64,000 nt of DNA from Oscheius onirici. Taxonomy: Eukaryota > Nematoda > Chromadorea > Rhabditida > Rhabditidae. The stretch covers positions 2,926,398 through 2,990,397 of the forward strand of contig OW051469.1 in NCBI GenBank assembly GCA_932521025.1, in the 5' to 3' direction. Position 1 is the first letter of the stretch; each line of letters begins with the position of its first letter. The notes below the pieces were generated by a model. The model did no database searches. It was not told the origin of the DNA and saw only the letters and a list, made by a program, of their open reading frames with translations. This document shows, piece after piece, positions 1-11,300 of this stretch. The translations under genes and the position numbers were made by a program.

Positions 1-268
1 GGCGTTCCTTTATGAGTCCACTCTCTAAATCTCATTCTTTGACTGGGCCGGGCGTGGTCCAGTCCCACAGAGTACAGTCATTGTTGCGCTCCGGGCCTCG
101 TCATCTCTCCGCTATCTTTTCAAGCTGTGGCCTTTTTTGGTCACTCTCGTCTGAAAAAGAGAATGTTGGGGTCAGTCTCTGTCTCCCTGTCTCTCTGCTA
201 CTCACTAGTCTCAGACTCTCTCCCTTTATATAACTTGTCAGCTGTCAAAAACAGTTTTCAGAGTAAAA
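1..268. other. Upstream region of the bZIP gene
   Basis: This stretch precedes the proposed start codon of the CREB3-like gene and probably holds its promoter and 5' UTR. It is rich in CTCTGTCTC runs near 170-215. A TATATAA-like string lies near 226-232, about 40 bases upstream of the start codon. I see no coding exon here. Confidence 0.4.
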
Positions 269-3200
269 ATGGACGACGACTGGTCTCTCGGCGGCAAGGA
301 CTGTCTCATCTCCGTTGTCGCTCCACGTCTTCGACTCGATCTCACCGGGAGCATCAAGGATGAGCCCCTCGATGAATTTGGTTAGTTTCTTAGCTATAAT
401 TGGTTTCTGTGCGACTTTTCAAGCCAAATCGGCGGCCGTCTCGGCGAAGCCATTTGTGCATGGGAAAGCGTTTAACAGAGAGCAATCTTTGACTGTGTAA
501 AACAACAGTTATGTCTACTGACTCAACGGAATCCAATACTGACTCAGACTCTCCGATATGCTACATTTGAACGGCATCCTTCTATTTTTCGTATACATCT
601 GTCAGTAGAATTCTCTCCCGTTTACCTCCATTCCGTTAGCACCTGTCCGTTTGTAATTGCGATAAATTCGTTATGAGACAGGACAGATGTCTGCTCATTT
701 AGTCTGTTCCGCCTTCCTCAAAAAGGCTGGACCTGTCTCTCTCTCTTTACGGGGGTCCTGACTGCTGCCTGGCAACAGTAATGGCTCAGGGGACACATCC
801 CACTCCAACCTATACTAATGTCCTTTGGTGAGTACTCAGTCACTGTCCTCTTTAAAGAACACCCCCTTTTTCTAGCTGGTTGTTATACTGCTAGCTTTGC
901 AGGCTCTGATAAGCTACACGAGCTCTTATCTGGGACTGCTCTGTGGTGGGAATTTGGAACTGTGCCTGTAGCTCTCTCTCGTGTTCTAATCCTTTAACAG
1001 CAAAAAAATGCGGCAACGCCAGTGACCAAAAGAACGGTGATAGGAAGTTTTTGGAGACTGTAGACAGTCATTTTCTACTGTCTTTGTTTCCATTGCGAAT
1101 TTCTCTAAGTCTTTGTTTGATGGAACAAGATAAATAAAGGATTACTGTAACTTTTGAAGGGAAATTTGAAAAAAAAAGAATACAAAGAGCTTGCTACAAG
1201 TTCTAGTAACTTTAGTGATAAGAAGTAGAGCTTCTGATCCGTGAACAAAAGAGGATACTATCAAATCTTGTATAGTTGTCCAGGTGAAAAAATCAGTCCC
1301 CCTATAAACTGTTCTTTCTGACGTGAAAGTGCTTCGATAAGATGATTCATTGTCATCCTATTCGATCTTCCAAGGGGACTGCCTTGTTTTCATCAGTCTG
1401 CAAAGATGTTTAGATTTTCACATAGAGAGCATAGGACCAGACCAGCTGTCGCCATATAGTTAGGGTTGTTTCAATATTGCCCTGATTCTAAAAGGACTGG
1501 AAATTCCATTTTTAGATTCAGGTCTCTGGTTTCATACAGTACAGTCTCTCTACAGTATAGAGTCTCTGTCCCTCTGTCTCTCTGTCACTCTGTCCCTCTA
1601 TCACTCTGTCACTCTGTCACACTGTCCCTCTGCTCCCCACTTCTCATCCAGCCCTCTGACGTTCTCAACTCTGCTTCGGACCAAAGTGAATCCTCCGTCA
1701 CAAAGTGATAAGATGGGTAGCGAAGGCCTAGCTGATAGCGCTTCTTGCCTCTGGTCCGGCTATTAGTACAGCTCGCGGATTCTTCTCCTACTAGATCTAG
1801 TCGTCCTTGGAAAATGAATCCCCAGACCGGCATGCCCATAATGGCTTTTCACAACGGCTACAGGCCGACAGTTGCCATGTCCTGTCCGAGTCAGATCATC
1901 ATGAAAGGTTCGTTTTCAGTTCCAAACGAGTATCAGTGTCGGGCACTGGGATTTGAGCCGACCAGTAGCCATTCTCGTGTGCGTAATTGCCTGCCGGTTT
2001 ATCATGTTTTGTGACAGAGAGACGGTGAGAGACAGAGAGTTTCTGGACTCGTCGAAACCGTCCACTTTTTTGAATTTGCTCCGTTCCCCCAGATCCCCAC
2101 CCCATTCGCAACGTAGTTTTCCACCTGAAAACGGCATTTCAGAAGTTTTTCGTGTTCTACAAAATTTTAGCGCTTTTTCTTGGCTACGACTTCATAGAAC
2201 ATCGAGAAGTTTAAAAAATGTTGTTTTCAATCAGAAAAAGCGTATATTTTGGAGACGGAACAATGTATGATAATCCCCTCGTAACGAAAATGTCGCTACG
2301 AAAGCCCTCTACAGTATGGAAAACTATGGTCTAAAATGTTCATATTTACACAAATTTATTTGTTTTCTAACTTTTCTGCTCTATTTTTTTGCCAAAAATT
2401 TCCATATCCTTGTGTCCGGTGTTCCATTTTTGTGAGAAGCCCAGAAGCCGCCTAATCACTAGATTACTACTGTACTTTCCACCCTATCTTCAATGCCCTT
2501 TCTCTCGAAAATTGATTGGAATCGTGAAAGAGAAGGTCTTTTTGACGAGAAATTACAAAAAGCAAAAGAAATTTTTTGAAGGAGATCCGATCCCGGAACC
2601 TGTGTATTCGCAGTCGCGCCACTTGGCACTATGCCATGACGCAACCGTGAGCGCAAACTTGACGAGCTTATAACGTGTCCATGCTTGTCGACGGACCATC
2701 ATCCGATTTCCGGGTTCTGGTGTGAACCAATCAGCACACCCTAATATTGAAACACCGGTTCAGAAAGAGTTATTTGTTTGAACTAGGACAGATTCCTGAA
2801 CTTCGTCCTCTCTTTCCCGACACCTTTCACAGTTCCTCTCTTCTCCCGTTTGTCTAGCTGCCATTTCCGTCGTACACTTCTTCTATTATATCCTTTTGTT
2901 CTAAGTGGCACAGAGCCCTCCCATTGGCTCTGTTTGAACAGATTAGCACCTGTGCCGAAAAGGATCCCCCTAAATTGAAAGCCGTCTGGGCACAGAGCAC
3001 TACTTCTCGTCTTCCTCTCTGTCAGAGCATGTGTAAGTCAAGCTGAGTACTGGGTACCAGAGTATATTGTCCATCTAGAGCTTAGGTATGCCAGTCTAGT
3101 AGGGTACCAAAGTATCTGTTCACTGTCTAGCACTTTTGTCTTGTCAGATCAGAGTAACAGTTCACAGTCTGTCCAGTACTCTTTTGTTCCATAACTGAAG

Positions 3201-5749
3201 TGGGAATGGGGCAATGCTTGGCTCTTACTAATCATCACTTGAGAAAACTATTACCACCATTCAATAATCCAGTTCACCATTGACAGACTGTCACCGACCT
3301 TTAGCGTTTTATGACCATAGGGTATTCATAGAGTTGAAATCTTTTCCGGGAAGCAGTTCCTCAGACTGTCGATGTCCCAGTGCGTCCGACCTCCTTCAGG
3401 AAGTGTTGAAATATGCGGACTCTGGTGATTCGCAGATTGTGTTAGAACAAGTTTCGGCAAAGTAGATCAATGGTCTGGCAGAAAACAGGACTGGTTAACT
3501 GAGAAATATCTGATTCCAGTTCTGGCCTTCATGATCAAAATCTCGTGGGCTTATCTCAACCGATTGTAGTAGTAACTACTCCCCGATCGTTGTCTTAAAA
3601 AGCTACTATTATAAGGGCTATTATGGTGCCATTGTCCCTCAAGCGAAAAGAGAGATTAAATGCCCATTCCTATCTGTTTGGTGGACTGTGTTTGGAGGGC
3701 TCTGTTATCGCTTTCATTCTCAAGAAAGAGCGGGGGGACAAAGCAATAAAACCAAGTCATTAATGTCATGTAAATCTAATTGATTCGCTTTTTGAGCCCA
3801 GAAAAAAATACAGTGGCAGCGGAATTTAGTGACGTCTTACAGATTATCTCGGCTCGTCGGCCGGCTCTCCTTCGAGCAGCTTGAGCAGTCCGGACATGAA
3901 GGACCAACTGGGAGTCGATCTGAGCTTCTGTGTGCCGTTTCAAAGCAACCCCTTCCTGAACAGTCCGGCCAGTTCCAGCGGGTAAGTACTGTCTGTCTCT
4001 CTGGCTCTCTGTTTCTCTGACTCTTTGACTTTCTGTTTCTCTCTGTCTCTTTGTCTCTGACTCTCTGTCTCTTGACTCTCTGTCTTTCTGACTCTCACTC
4101 TGTCTCTCACTCTGTCACTCTGTCTCTCTCTCTCTGACTCTCTGTCTCTCTGCCTGTTGTCGCCTGAACATTCCCAGAAAGCTTGACTATCGGAAAACAG
4201 TTTCAAAAGCCACGTGTTCCCCGTTTTCATTCGAGAAAGATGCAGACAGAATTAGCTCTGGTCATTTCCGAGTCTTTTCTCGCCAGCTATGGACTCATTC
4301 CGTAAGTTCAAATCAATAACTCGTTTTTACGGGTTCCCACCACACCTGTGGGATTAGCCCATCTCTGTCGGTCATATCCTCAACAATACGATAGTAACAC
4401 ACAGAAAAATATTGAACTTTTCAGCAGTCCGTTCGGGATGGTCTTTCCGCCGTCATGCAACTGTGGTCCGAGTCCTCTTCCACCCGTCAGCCACTTTAGT
4501 CAGACCCAGATGAATGTCCAGATGCATGATCCAACGTGCGTTCCGGCCGGTCTTGGCGCCTTTCCCAACGACATCAGTCTTTTTGATGGTCAGTTTTTTG
4601 AGGCGAAATGGCAGATAACCCAGTTCGGAGAAGAGTTAAGAGCTAAAGAGAGGCTGTTATCAGTAGCTCACTCACCTTTATCGGACTGAAAGAGTTCCGC
4701 TTATAGCTTCGATGACAGAAAGTGTAGGGCAAAGTTGATAGAAATATTCTTGCAGAAGTTGGGATAAGAGGACTGAGAGTCCGAGAGTGAGAGTCAGAGA
4801 GACTGGGGAACAGAGAGTCAGAGAGACAGAGAGACTGAGAGCAAAAGAGTCAAAGAGACAGATGGACTGAGACTAACGGTACAGTTTCAGATGACCGCTC
4901 TCCATCTCCACCATCGGATCGTGGCTCTCCGATTGAACGAATCCCTTCCATGCTGAACATGGTTTACGACACGATGCCCGACAGTTTCGGACAGGCCCAC
5001 CAGATGAACAGCCTGGCAGCCGCCCAGCAGCAGCTGAAAACGCGGAGCAAGATGCACGAGATGGCTGTGAAGCAGCGCCTCATCACAGATCAGGTAGGAT
5101 AGCATATTCTAACACAAAATGTGACTGAGTTTAGAGTTTTCAGGATCCGCGCAGTCAGGGCATGGTCCAGCTCAGTAATGAGGAGCGACGCACCCTGATC
5201 CAGGAAGGATATCCCGTTCCGACGAGGCTACCACTGACCAAGAGCGAAGAGGAAGCCTTGAAGATTGTCCGTCGCAAGATTAAGAACAAGCTCTCGGCTC
5301 AGGAGTCGCGTCGCAAGAGGAAGGAGTACATGGACACGTTGGAACAGCGCTGTCAGGGCTACTACAACGAGAACACGCAGCTCAAATGTAGGTTTTTAGA
5401 AGACTGTCTATAGTTTTGAATTCCCAAGAGCTTGAAAAAATACAAAAAAGTTTTAACGATAGTAGGAATTAAACCCTGAAGATTTGGATTTCCAGTCGAA
5501 CACCTTACCGGCTGCGCCATGCAGGCAAAAAGTTGCCGTTTTTTGGTCGGGTATTTGAGCAGCGATACCCGTAATCACCTGAAGACTTTTTAAAGGACTG
5601 CATGAAAAGCACCAAATTTTAAAGGACTGTTCAAAATATCTATACAATACCTTATGTTTTCAGCCCGTCTGCGAGCTATGGAAATGGCCAACAAGAACCT
5701 CCAGAGTCAATTGAAACGGCTTCAGGAGATGGGTGTCGCTTCAGAATAG
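269..5749 (+). CDS. CREB3/OASIS-type bZIP transcription factor without a visible membrane segment
   Basis: Exons: 269-380, 3843-3981, 4236-4301, 4425-4588, 4891-5093, 5144-5387 and 5664-5749. The phases join cleanly to give 337 residues. Residues 239-310 carry the CREB3-family signature: an [15 protein letters not shown]-type helix, then [21 protein letters not shown], then the basic region with [18 protein letters not shown] and a heptad zipper. This predicts DNA binding at CRE/UPRE-like sites as a dimer. The N-terminus is acidic (MDDDW and an IKDEPLDEF patch, a possible SUMO or activation motif), and the middle is Ser/Pro rich. Family members normally continue from the zipper into a transmembrane helix and a lumenal domain cut by S1P/S2P. 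Here the frame stops (TAG at 5747-5749) just after the zipper. Intron 1 is about 3.5 kb; intron 6 holds a tRNA-derived SINE. The family call is firm. The acceptor of exon 3 (4235/4236) was chosen by phase and is the weakest junction. Confidence 0.87.
1553..1632. repeat. CTGTCNCTCTGTC microsatellite-like tract in intron 1
   Basis: A pyrimidine-rich run of CTCTGTC/CACTCTGTC units lies inside intron 1 of the bZIP gene. Tracts of the same type recur in other introns, for example at 3990-4160, 10202-10230 (as AGAGACAG), 16270-16400, 20013-20095 and 23650-23700. Confidence 0.8.
3985..4165. repeat. CTCTGTCTCTGACT tract in intron 2
   Basis: A long stretch of CTCTGTCTCTCTGACTCT-like units begins immediately after the exon-2 donor of the bZIP gene. 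On the reverse strand it reads as a spurious Arg/Glu/Asp-rich open frame. A similar tract in the opposite orientation (GAGAGTCAGAGAGAC) occupies 4774-4866 in intron 4 of the same gene. Confidence 0.8.
5462..5540 (-). repeat. tRNA-derived SINE head in a bZIP intron
   Basis: On the minus strand this reads as a tRNA-like sequence. It has an A-box-like GGCGCAGCCGGTAAGG, an anticodon-arm region and a degenerate B box (GGGTTTAATTCC). Two related copies, at 19190-19262 and 23060-23150, share the layout with CATGGCRCAGTCGGTAAGAG at the 5' side and a short A-rich spacer next to a GGCRA string. The T arm does not pair well, so it is not a functional tRNA gene. It lies within intron 6 of the bZIP gene, in antisense orientation. 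Confidence 0.55.
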
Positions 5750-8367
5750 TCTCCTCTCTCTCCACTCTGAGAAGAGACAGAGCAGACACACAGACTATAT
5801 CTACTCTCTCAGCCCCTCCCAGTCAAACTGTGTCCGTCTCTGTCCTTTCTTCTCAATACAAGGTCTGCTTGATCCAATGCGTGTACCTATTCTCTTCCCC
5901 ATTCTCTCTAGATTCCCTCCTTTTTCGGTTTCGGTCTCATTTTTCGTAGTCGTATCAAAAGAAAAGTTCTATTGGAGATTACTATTCTAGCCCCCTAGAT
6001 ATATGTATTATTTATTTTTCTTTGTATAGCATAATTTTGTGCAATTGTACTGTGATATCGGGGAGCTCTTTCTCTCTCTCTCTCTGACAGCCTTCACTTT
6101 CTATTGTTTTCAGTTTTTTGACACGGCAGTACAATGTTATCTTCTTTTTTTCTCCACGCCTGTAAGAGAGATATAGCATATAGGGAGATTCGTGGTTGAT
6201 GAAATAAATAAGTGATTGCGGACAGTTTGTCAGGGAGGGACAGACTGACAAATGATCTTTTTTGAACTGGTCAGAAGATCCTGAAACAAGCTTTCTCTGT
6301 ACTGTCCGAAACACTCAAAATATTCTACAGAGATTTCCGCTTCTTGTACTACGTAATCTAAACTAACGTCTGTGGCCGATTCTGTTTGTTTGTTTGTCTG
6401 TCTGATTGTCCATGGCCACGAGAATCGTCGTAGCAAGAGAAAAGTTGTCAGGATTTAGATAGCAAGCTACTTTTGAACTTGGAGTTTTTACAGATCTTTG
6501 TTTCTACTGTCTCAGAGGCAAGTAGGAAGCTTTAGAAAACGGTAATGAGCAGGTAAAACTTTGGCGCTCGATCGCTGCATGCACCAGCGTAGTGAAGACG
6601 GGACAGGAGAAGTGGCGAGATGGAGAATTCAGAGAAGAAGGAGAGCTTGACCGGACCCTTTCACGACAGTCACCGCACCGAATAAAATAGAAACAAGTTA
6701 CATTGATGTGGTCTCGTTGGTACCTTCCGACGGATGCGAGACACACTTCGGCGGCTCGTCTTTCCACCAGTGCCTTTCATTGATGCTGAGGGATACAAGA
6801 TGCTTTCTCAACTACCCGTCTGGTCATCTACAACCTCTTCTAATTCTGTCTTGAGTCTTTAATGGATCTTCTAGATCGTTTCTTCTTTCGCTGCCCAAGA
6901 GAGCAGATTTTCAGGACTTTTAGGGCTTTATGAACTTTTGTCCAGGGTAATCTTTTTGGACAGAGGGTAGGGCAAGAAAGATTCTCTAGACGTATTTTTC
7001 CACGGTTTAGTGCATTTTCACTGTCAATTGATGAAGCGGGCTCAAATGAGGCCTTTCTAGAAAACGTGGGTTAAAAAGCTCCAATAATTATTTGAGCTCT
7101 TGGTCTACTTCCTCCGAACATACTTTGCTTTCCGCTTTCTGAGCAGACGGAGCTCTTCAATAGAGGACCTACCCATTGTCCAATTGGCACCTTAATTGCA
7201 CCCCAGAAAAGCTTCTAATTATAACTCTTTCGCAGTCTTTTTCTCCAGTTCCTTTTCTTCGCTCCGAATTGTGGTCAGAGGCCTTTGCAGCCTGTACCGA
7301 TCACATGGTCGTTGGTAGAGAGTCGCGGCCTTGAGAAAAATCAAAACGACGTCTTGGTCTGGAGAATTTGAATAGACCTAGTGATGCCGAATGTCTGATC
7401 AAAAATCGTTTTGTTCAAAAATTCAGAGAGAAAAAGGTATCACATCTTGTCATTTGGACTCTTATTGTTCTCGATCAATCATCAGCGGAAGAGACTGTCT
7501 CGGTTTTTTCTGTCTCCCCACCTTCTTCTTGACATTACAGTCAAACCGGCCAATTTAGAAAAGTGACCGAAAATAGCAGATCGACTATTATCGTCTATCC
7601 GACCACTGGTGTCTACTCAGTGGAATGGAGGAGAAGACTGGGTGCGTTTTGTGTGGAAAAATGGTGATTCGTGACGGGACCCAGAAATCGCTGGAACAGC
7701 TCTTTCTGGTGTCAAGGCAAAATCCTGGACCTTCCAAGTTCCTCGCTATTTTGAATCAGTTTCTTGTCAGAGCAGAACAGTATGTAGCACTTTTTTGGTC
7801 TCAAACCATGTTCTGACAGTCTTTATAATTGTCTTGACTTGTTCTTTCTAGTCTGAACTTCTACAGCACTAATCTTCTTTACGACCAGGTTTAAAAGACC
7901 AGGATCGTGGAGAGAAAAGCCTTTGACACTTTTGAATCACTACTTGAAAACACTGATCCTTTACAATTCTACCTGTACAAATTGCTAGTCATTTATTGTT
8001 CCCAAGTCTGTGAGAGTGCGTGCGTGTGTGTGTCTGAAGCTCTAATTCAAGATAAAGCGGAGATGTGCTCAGATTACAATTGGGAATTAGTAGTAACAAG
8101 TTCAGATAAGTCAGTTTGTGAGTTGTATCTATAGTTGTATGTAGTTGTCGAGTTGTACTGTCAGCCAGTTCATTCTTGTTTAATGCTGTGCTAACATCAA
8201 AATGTCCAACAAACCAGGTTATGACCGCAGTCCTGCGATTTTCGGATGATAGTCGTTCTCTCTTCACGTGTCTCTGTGACCGTCCTTTTCCGCACTATCG
8301 GTGACAGAGAGACCCACCTCCCATAAAGCTCGGCCGCCCACTGTCTTCCTATTTTTCTCCTCTACAG
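5750..8367. other. Intergenic and 3' UTR region
   Basis: The bZIP 3' UTR begins here. An AATAAA-like string near 6202-6210 could mark its polyadenylation site. The rest is AT-rich with a CTCTCTCTCTCTGACAG run near 6070-6090 and a GTGTGTGTG run near 8024. The last bases (8361-8367, TCTACAG) look like a 3' splice site directly before the ClC start codon, so a non-coding 5' exon or a trans-splice site may lie in this region. I see no coding gene. Confidence 0.4.
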
Positions 8368-11300
8368 ATGGACGACGAAAAGTTCAAGTGGGTTAATTCG
8401 AGCTTCTCGTGTTTTTGGGCAACAATTTATGACCCATTACTTTTAATGGCCCGTAATATCAGTTTTTATTTTTGGGGCAGAGAAATCGGAAGTCACACAG
8501 GTTGTCTGAATCACAGGGTGGAGAGAGAGTCAGAGTACTTGAATTCTGCCTAATATCGCCTCTCAAATCTGTCCCATTCTAGTACCTCCTAATTTCTTGT
8601 TTGCCTTCTTCCTGATACCATCTTCTTTCAAGTTAGAAAACAGTCTCTGTCAAAAAAGTCGATGATCAGCTGGATTCTTCACAGGCACTGTCACTGAAAG
8701 AATTGACTTTTTTGTACGGGATTCCAATCTCTACGGAACATAACTGACACGCGCATTGCAGTGTAAAGGAAGTGGGAAGGAAATTAAATGACTTCACAGG
8801 TTAGGAGAGGAACTCTGATTACCGGGAAAGTCTCTGTCTCTCTGTCTTTCAGCCTCTTTGTCTCTTTGTCCCCATTCCCTGTATATATTTGACCTACCAT
8901 CATGACCTGACCACTTCGCGCTCTGTTTTTATTACATTTCCGGTCCGATTAGTTGCTGTTTTTGGTTCTCGCAACACTGATTCAAGAGAACAGCTGTATA
9001 GATGTCCAGTTCCCCAGTATCGCATTTCATATTCATAGGTCTCCACCCTCATTCTGTCCGAAATCTAGTGAGAACTATCATTTTTTTCGGGGAATCCCGT
9101 CAAATGAATGAGCTGGCTTTGCTCTCCTAATCCATCCCCACTAGAAAGTGATGTAGATGCCTGGCCACGTGAATACAAGGCGGGAAGTTGTAACAGAACG
9201 CGCTGGACGACAGGGTAACTGAAAGCTCCGCCCTCCCGAAAAGGGACAGAGAGTCTCTCTGTCTCTTTGGTGTGGCGATGAGCCCGACAGCGGATCAGTC
9301 CTTTCCTCCACCCAGGTTAGCTTTTGATCCTGTGGATTATTGAATTTTCAATTCATACATATTTTCATAGAACACCTTGTCCGTTTGACCTTTGATTTTT
9401 GCCCAGTTTTTGTTACTGATATTTAAAATAAGCTTTTTTTTAATCGTACTAGGACCCCGAACTTAGAGAACCAGAGGAAAACCTCTAATTTTTAGTGTTT
9501 ATGTTCAAAAAAATTAGCTCAAGCCGTTCCGAAGAATCTTCAGCGACTGTTTAGTATAAAACTATTAAAAATTTTCGTTGCGAGACCCATCGATACTTTT
9601 GGTGCCCAATTTTGTCGTCGAGTTGACTCCAATCTTCACATCTTGTGAGTACGACTGAAAACAGTCTCATTTTTTCTAAAAACTTTAAATAATCCTGATC
9701 CTCGACTTGCTCCTTTAAAAGTAGGAATGTTTGAACTTTTTGACCTTCAACTCGACATTCTTCCCGGCTCATCACTTTTCTTATGACCCCTCTCAAAATA
9801 CATCATTTTATGGGAAAGGCTAGGCAAACAGAATGAACGATCAAAGTTGAATTTCCTTCTCCGGAACAGGTTCTTTTTCACCCCTGGTAATCAATTCCGA
9901 GTGTCCCTTTAAATTAGATCACTTAAGGTCAGCTGGCTTCCTTCTCTTCAAAGTGCCAGCATAATAATTCTGTTTTAAAAGGGATCAGCTTGGAGAGAGA
10001 GAGACCAAGGAACGAGGTCTCCTCTGATTAGAAGCAGCCTCTTTGAGATTTATTGCAGCGTTTTAAAGAAGAAAAAAAATAATCGGATCAGTCAAATCAA
10101 AAGTCAAAAGCTCTTCTTTTCTTTTCATTATCTGGAGGAGAAAATGTTTATCCTATCCCCGAGACTCAATTTGCTAGCCGTTTTGATGGAGTTCTGGGGA
10201 TAGCCAGAGAGACAGAAAGACAGAGAGTCAGTGAGAGTGCGAAAATTAATAAAAAGTTACTGATGGGACCATTTTAGAGCACCAGACGGTGTAGATGAAC
10301 GCCTTCTGGGCGAAAATGATCGCGACGACGATGACCTCGACAATGAGACTGATTCCGACAACGAGGGAAACAGATACGAGATCGAGTCAAAGTCGAACGA
10401 GTCACTTGTTAAATTTTTGAAACGTGAACTATGCTTTTTATTCTTTCAATCAGTTTCTTCAGGACATTACAATAACTTTATTCACTTCCTGGTCGAAGAC
10501 TGGTTCCTCAGCGCAATTTTGGGTATCACGACGGCTATTCTTTCTATTTTCATGGACGTCGCCATTGAGTATCTTAATCACTGTGAGTATCTGTCTCTCT
10601 AACTCTCTAACCCCCACTTTTCAGTCAGACTATACCTCTACCAATCCATGGTCGAAATTCACGAGTATTACGCCTTCTCAGCCTGGATTCTCTTTATGAC
10701 TCTTCTCGTCCTGGGCTCCTCACTCTTCTGTCACTCTGTCAGTAAACAAGCCGTCGGTAAGAGATTTACGCTCTTCTTTTTGTAAACCCTTCTCAGGCTC
10801 TGGAATCCCCGAAGTCAAGGTCATTATCCATGGATTCATGCTCAAAAACTACCTGACTCTCAGGACACTGATAGCCAAAATAGTCGGCTTGACGCTGTGT
10901 CTCGGAGCGGGTATGCCGGCAGGAAAAGAAGGTCCTTTTGTGCATATTGGGGCCATTGTGGCCTCTTTGTTGAACAAGGCTACTTCTGCCTGTCGGTACA
11001 ATGTCTTCTTCTCGAATGAGGGTCGGCAAATGGAAATGTTATCCACTGGTTGTGCTGTCGGAATCGCCTGTACTTTTTCGGCACCGGCTGGAGGTAAGAG
11101 AGGCAGGGAGACAGAGAGACTGAGAGAGTCAGAGAGTAACAGATTCCTTCCAGCTGTCCTCTACGGAATCGAGTCAACCTCCAAATACTTTGCCGTCAAG
11201 AACTACTGGAAGCAGTTCTTCGCCACGACCTGTTCAGCACTAGTCTTTCGATTTGCTCTCTCAGCCGTCGTACCGACCCACGTCGCCGGAACAATCTTGG

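Noticed and set aside
3940-4230. 96-codon Arg/Glu/Asp-rich minus frame
   Set aside because: It is the complement of the CTCTGTCTC tract in a bZIP intron; simple repeats of this type are open in several frames.
5453-5647. Functional tRNA gene at the tRNA-like segment
   Set aside because: The T arm and acceptor stem do not pair and the B box is degenerate, so it is annotated as a SINE or tRNA pseudogene.
7625-7816. 63-codon frame with a CVLC motif
   Set aside because: One Cys pair only, no splice support, and no continuation of the frame.
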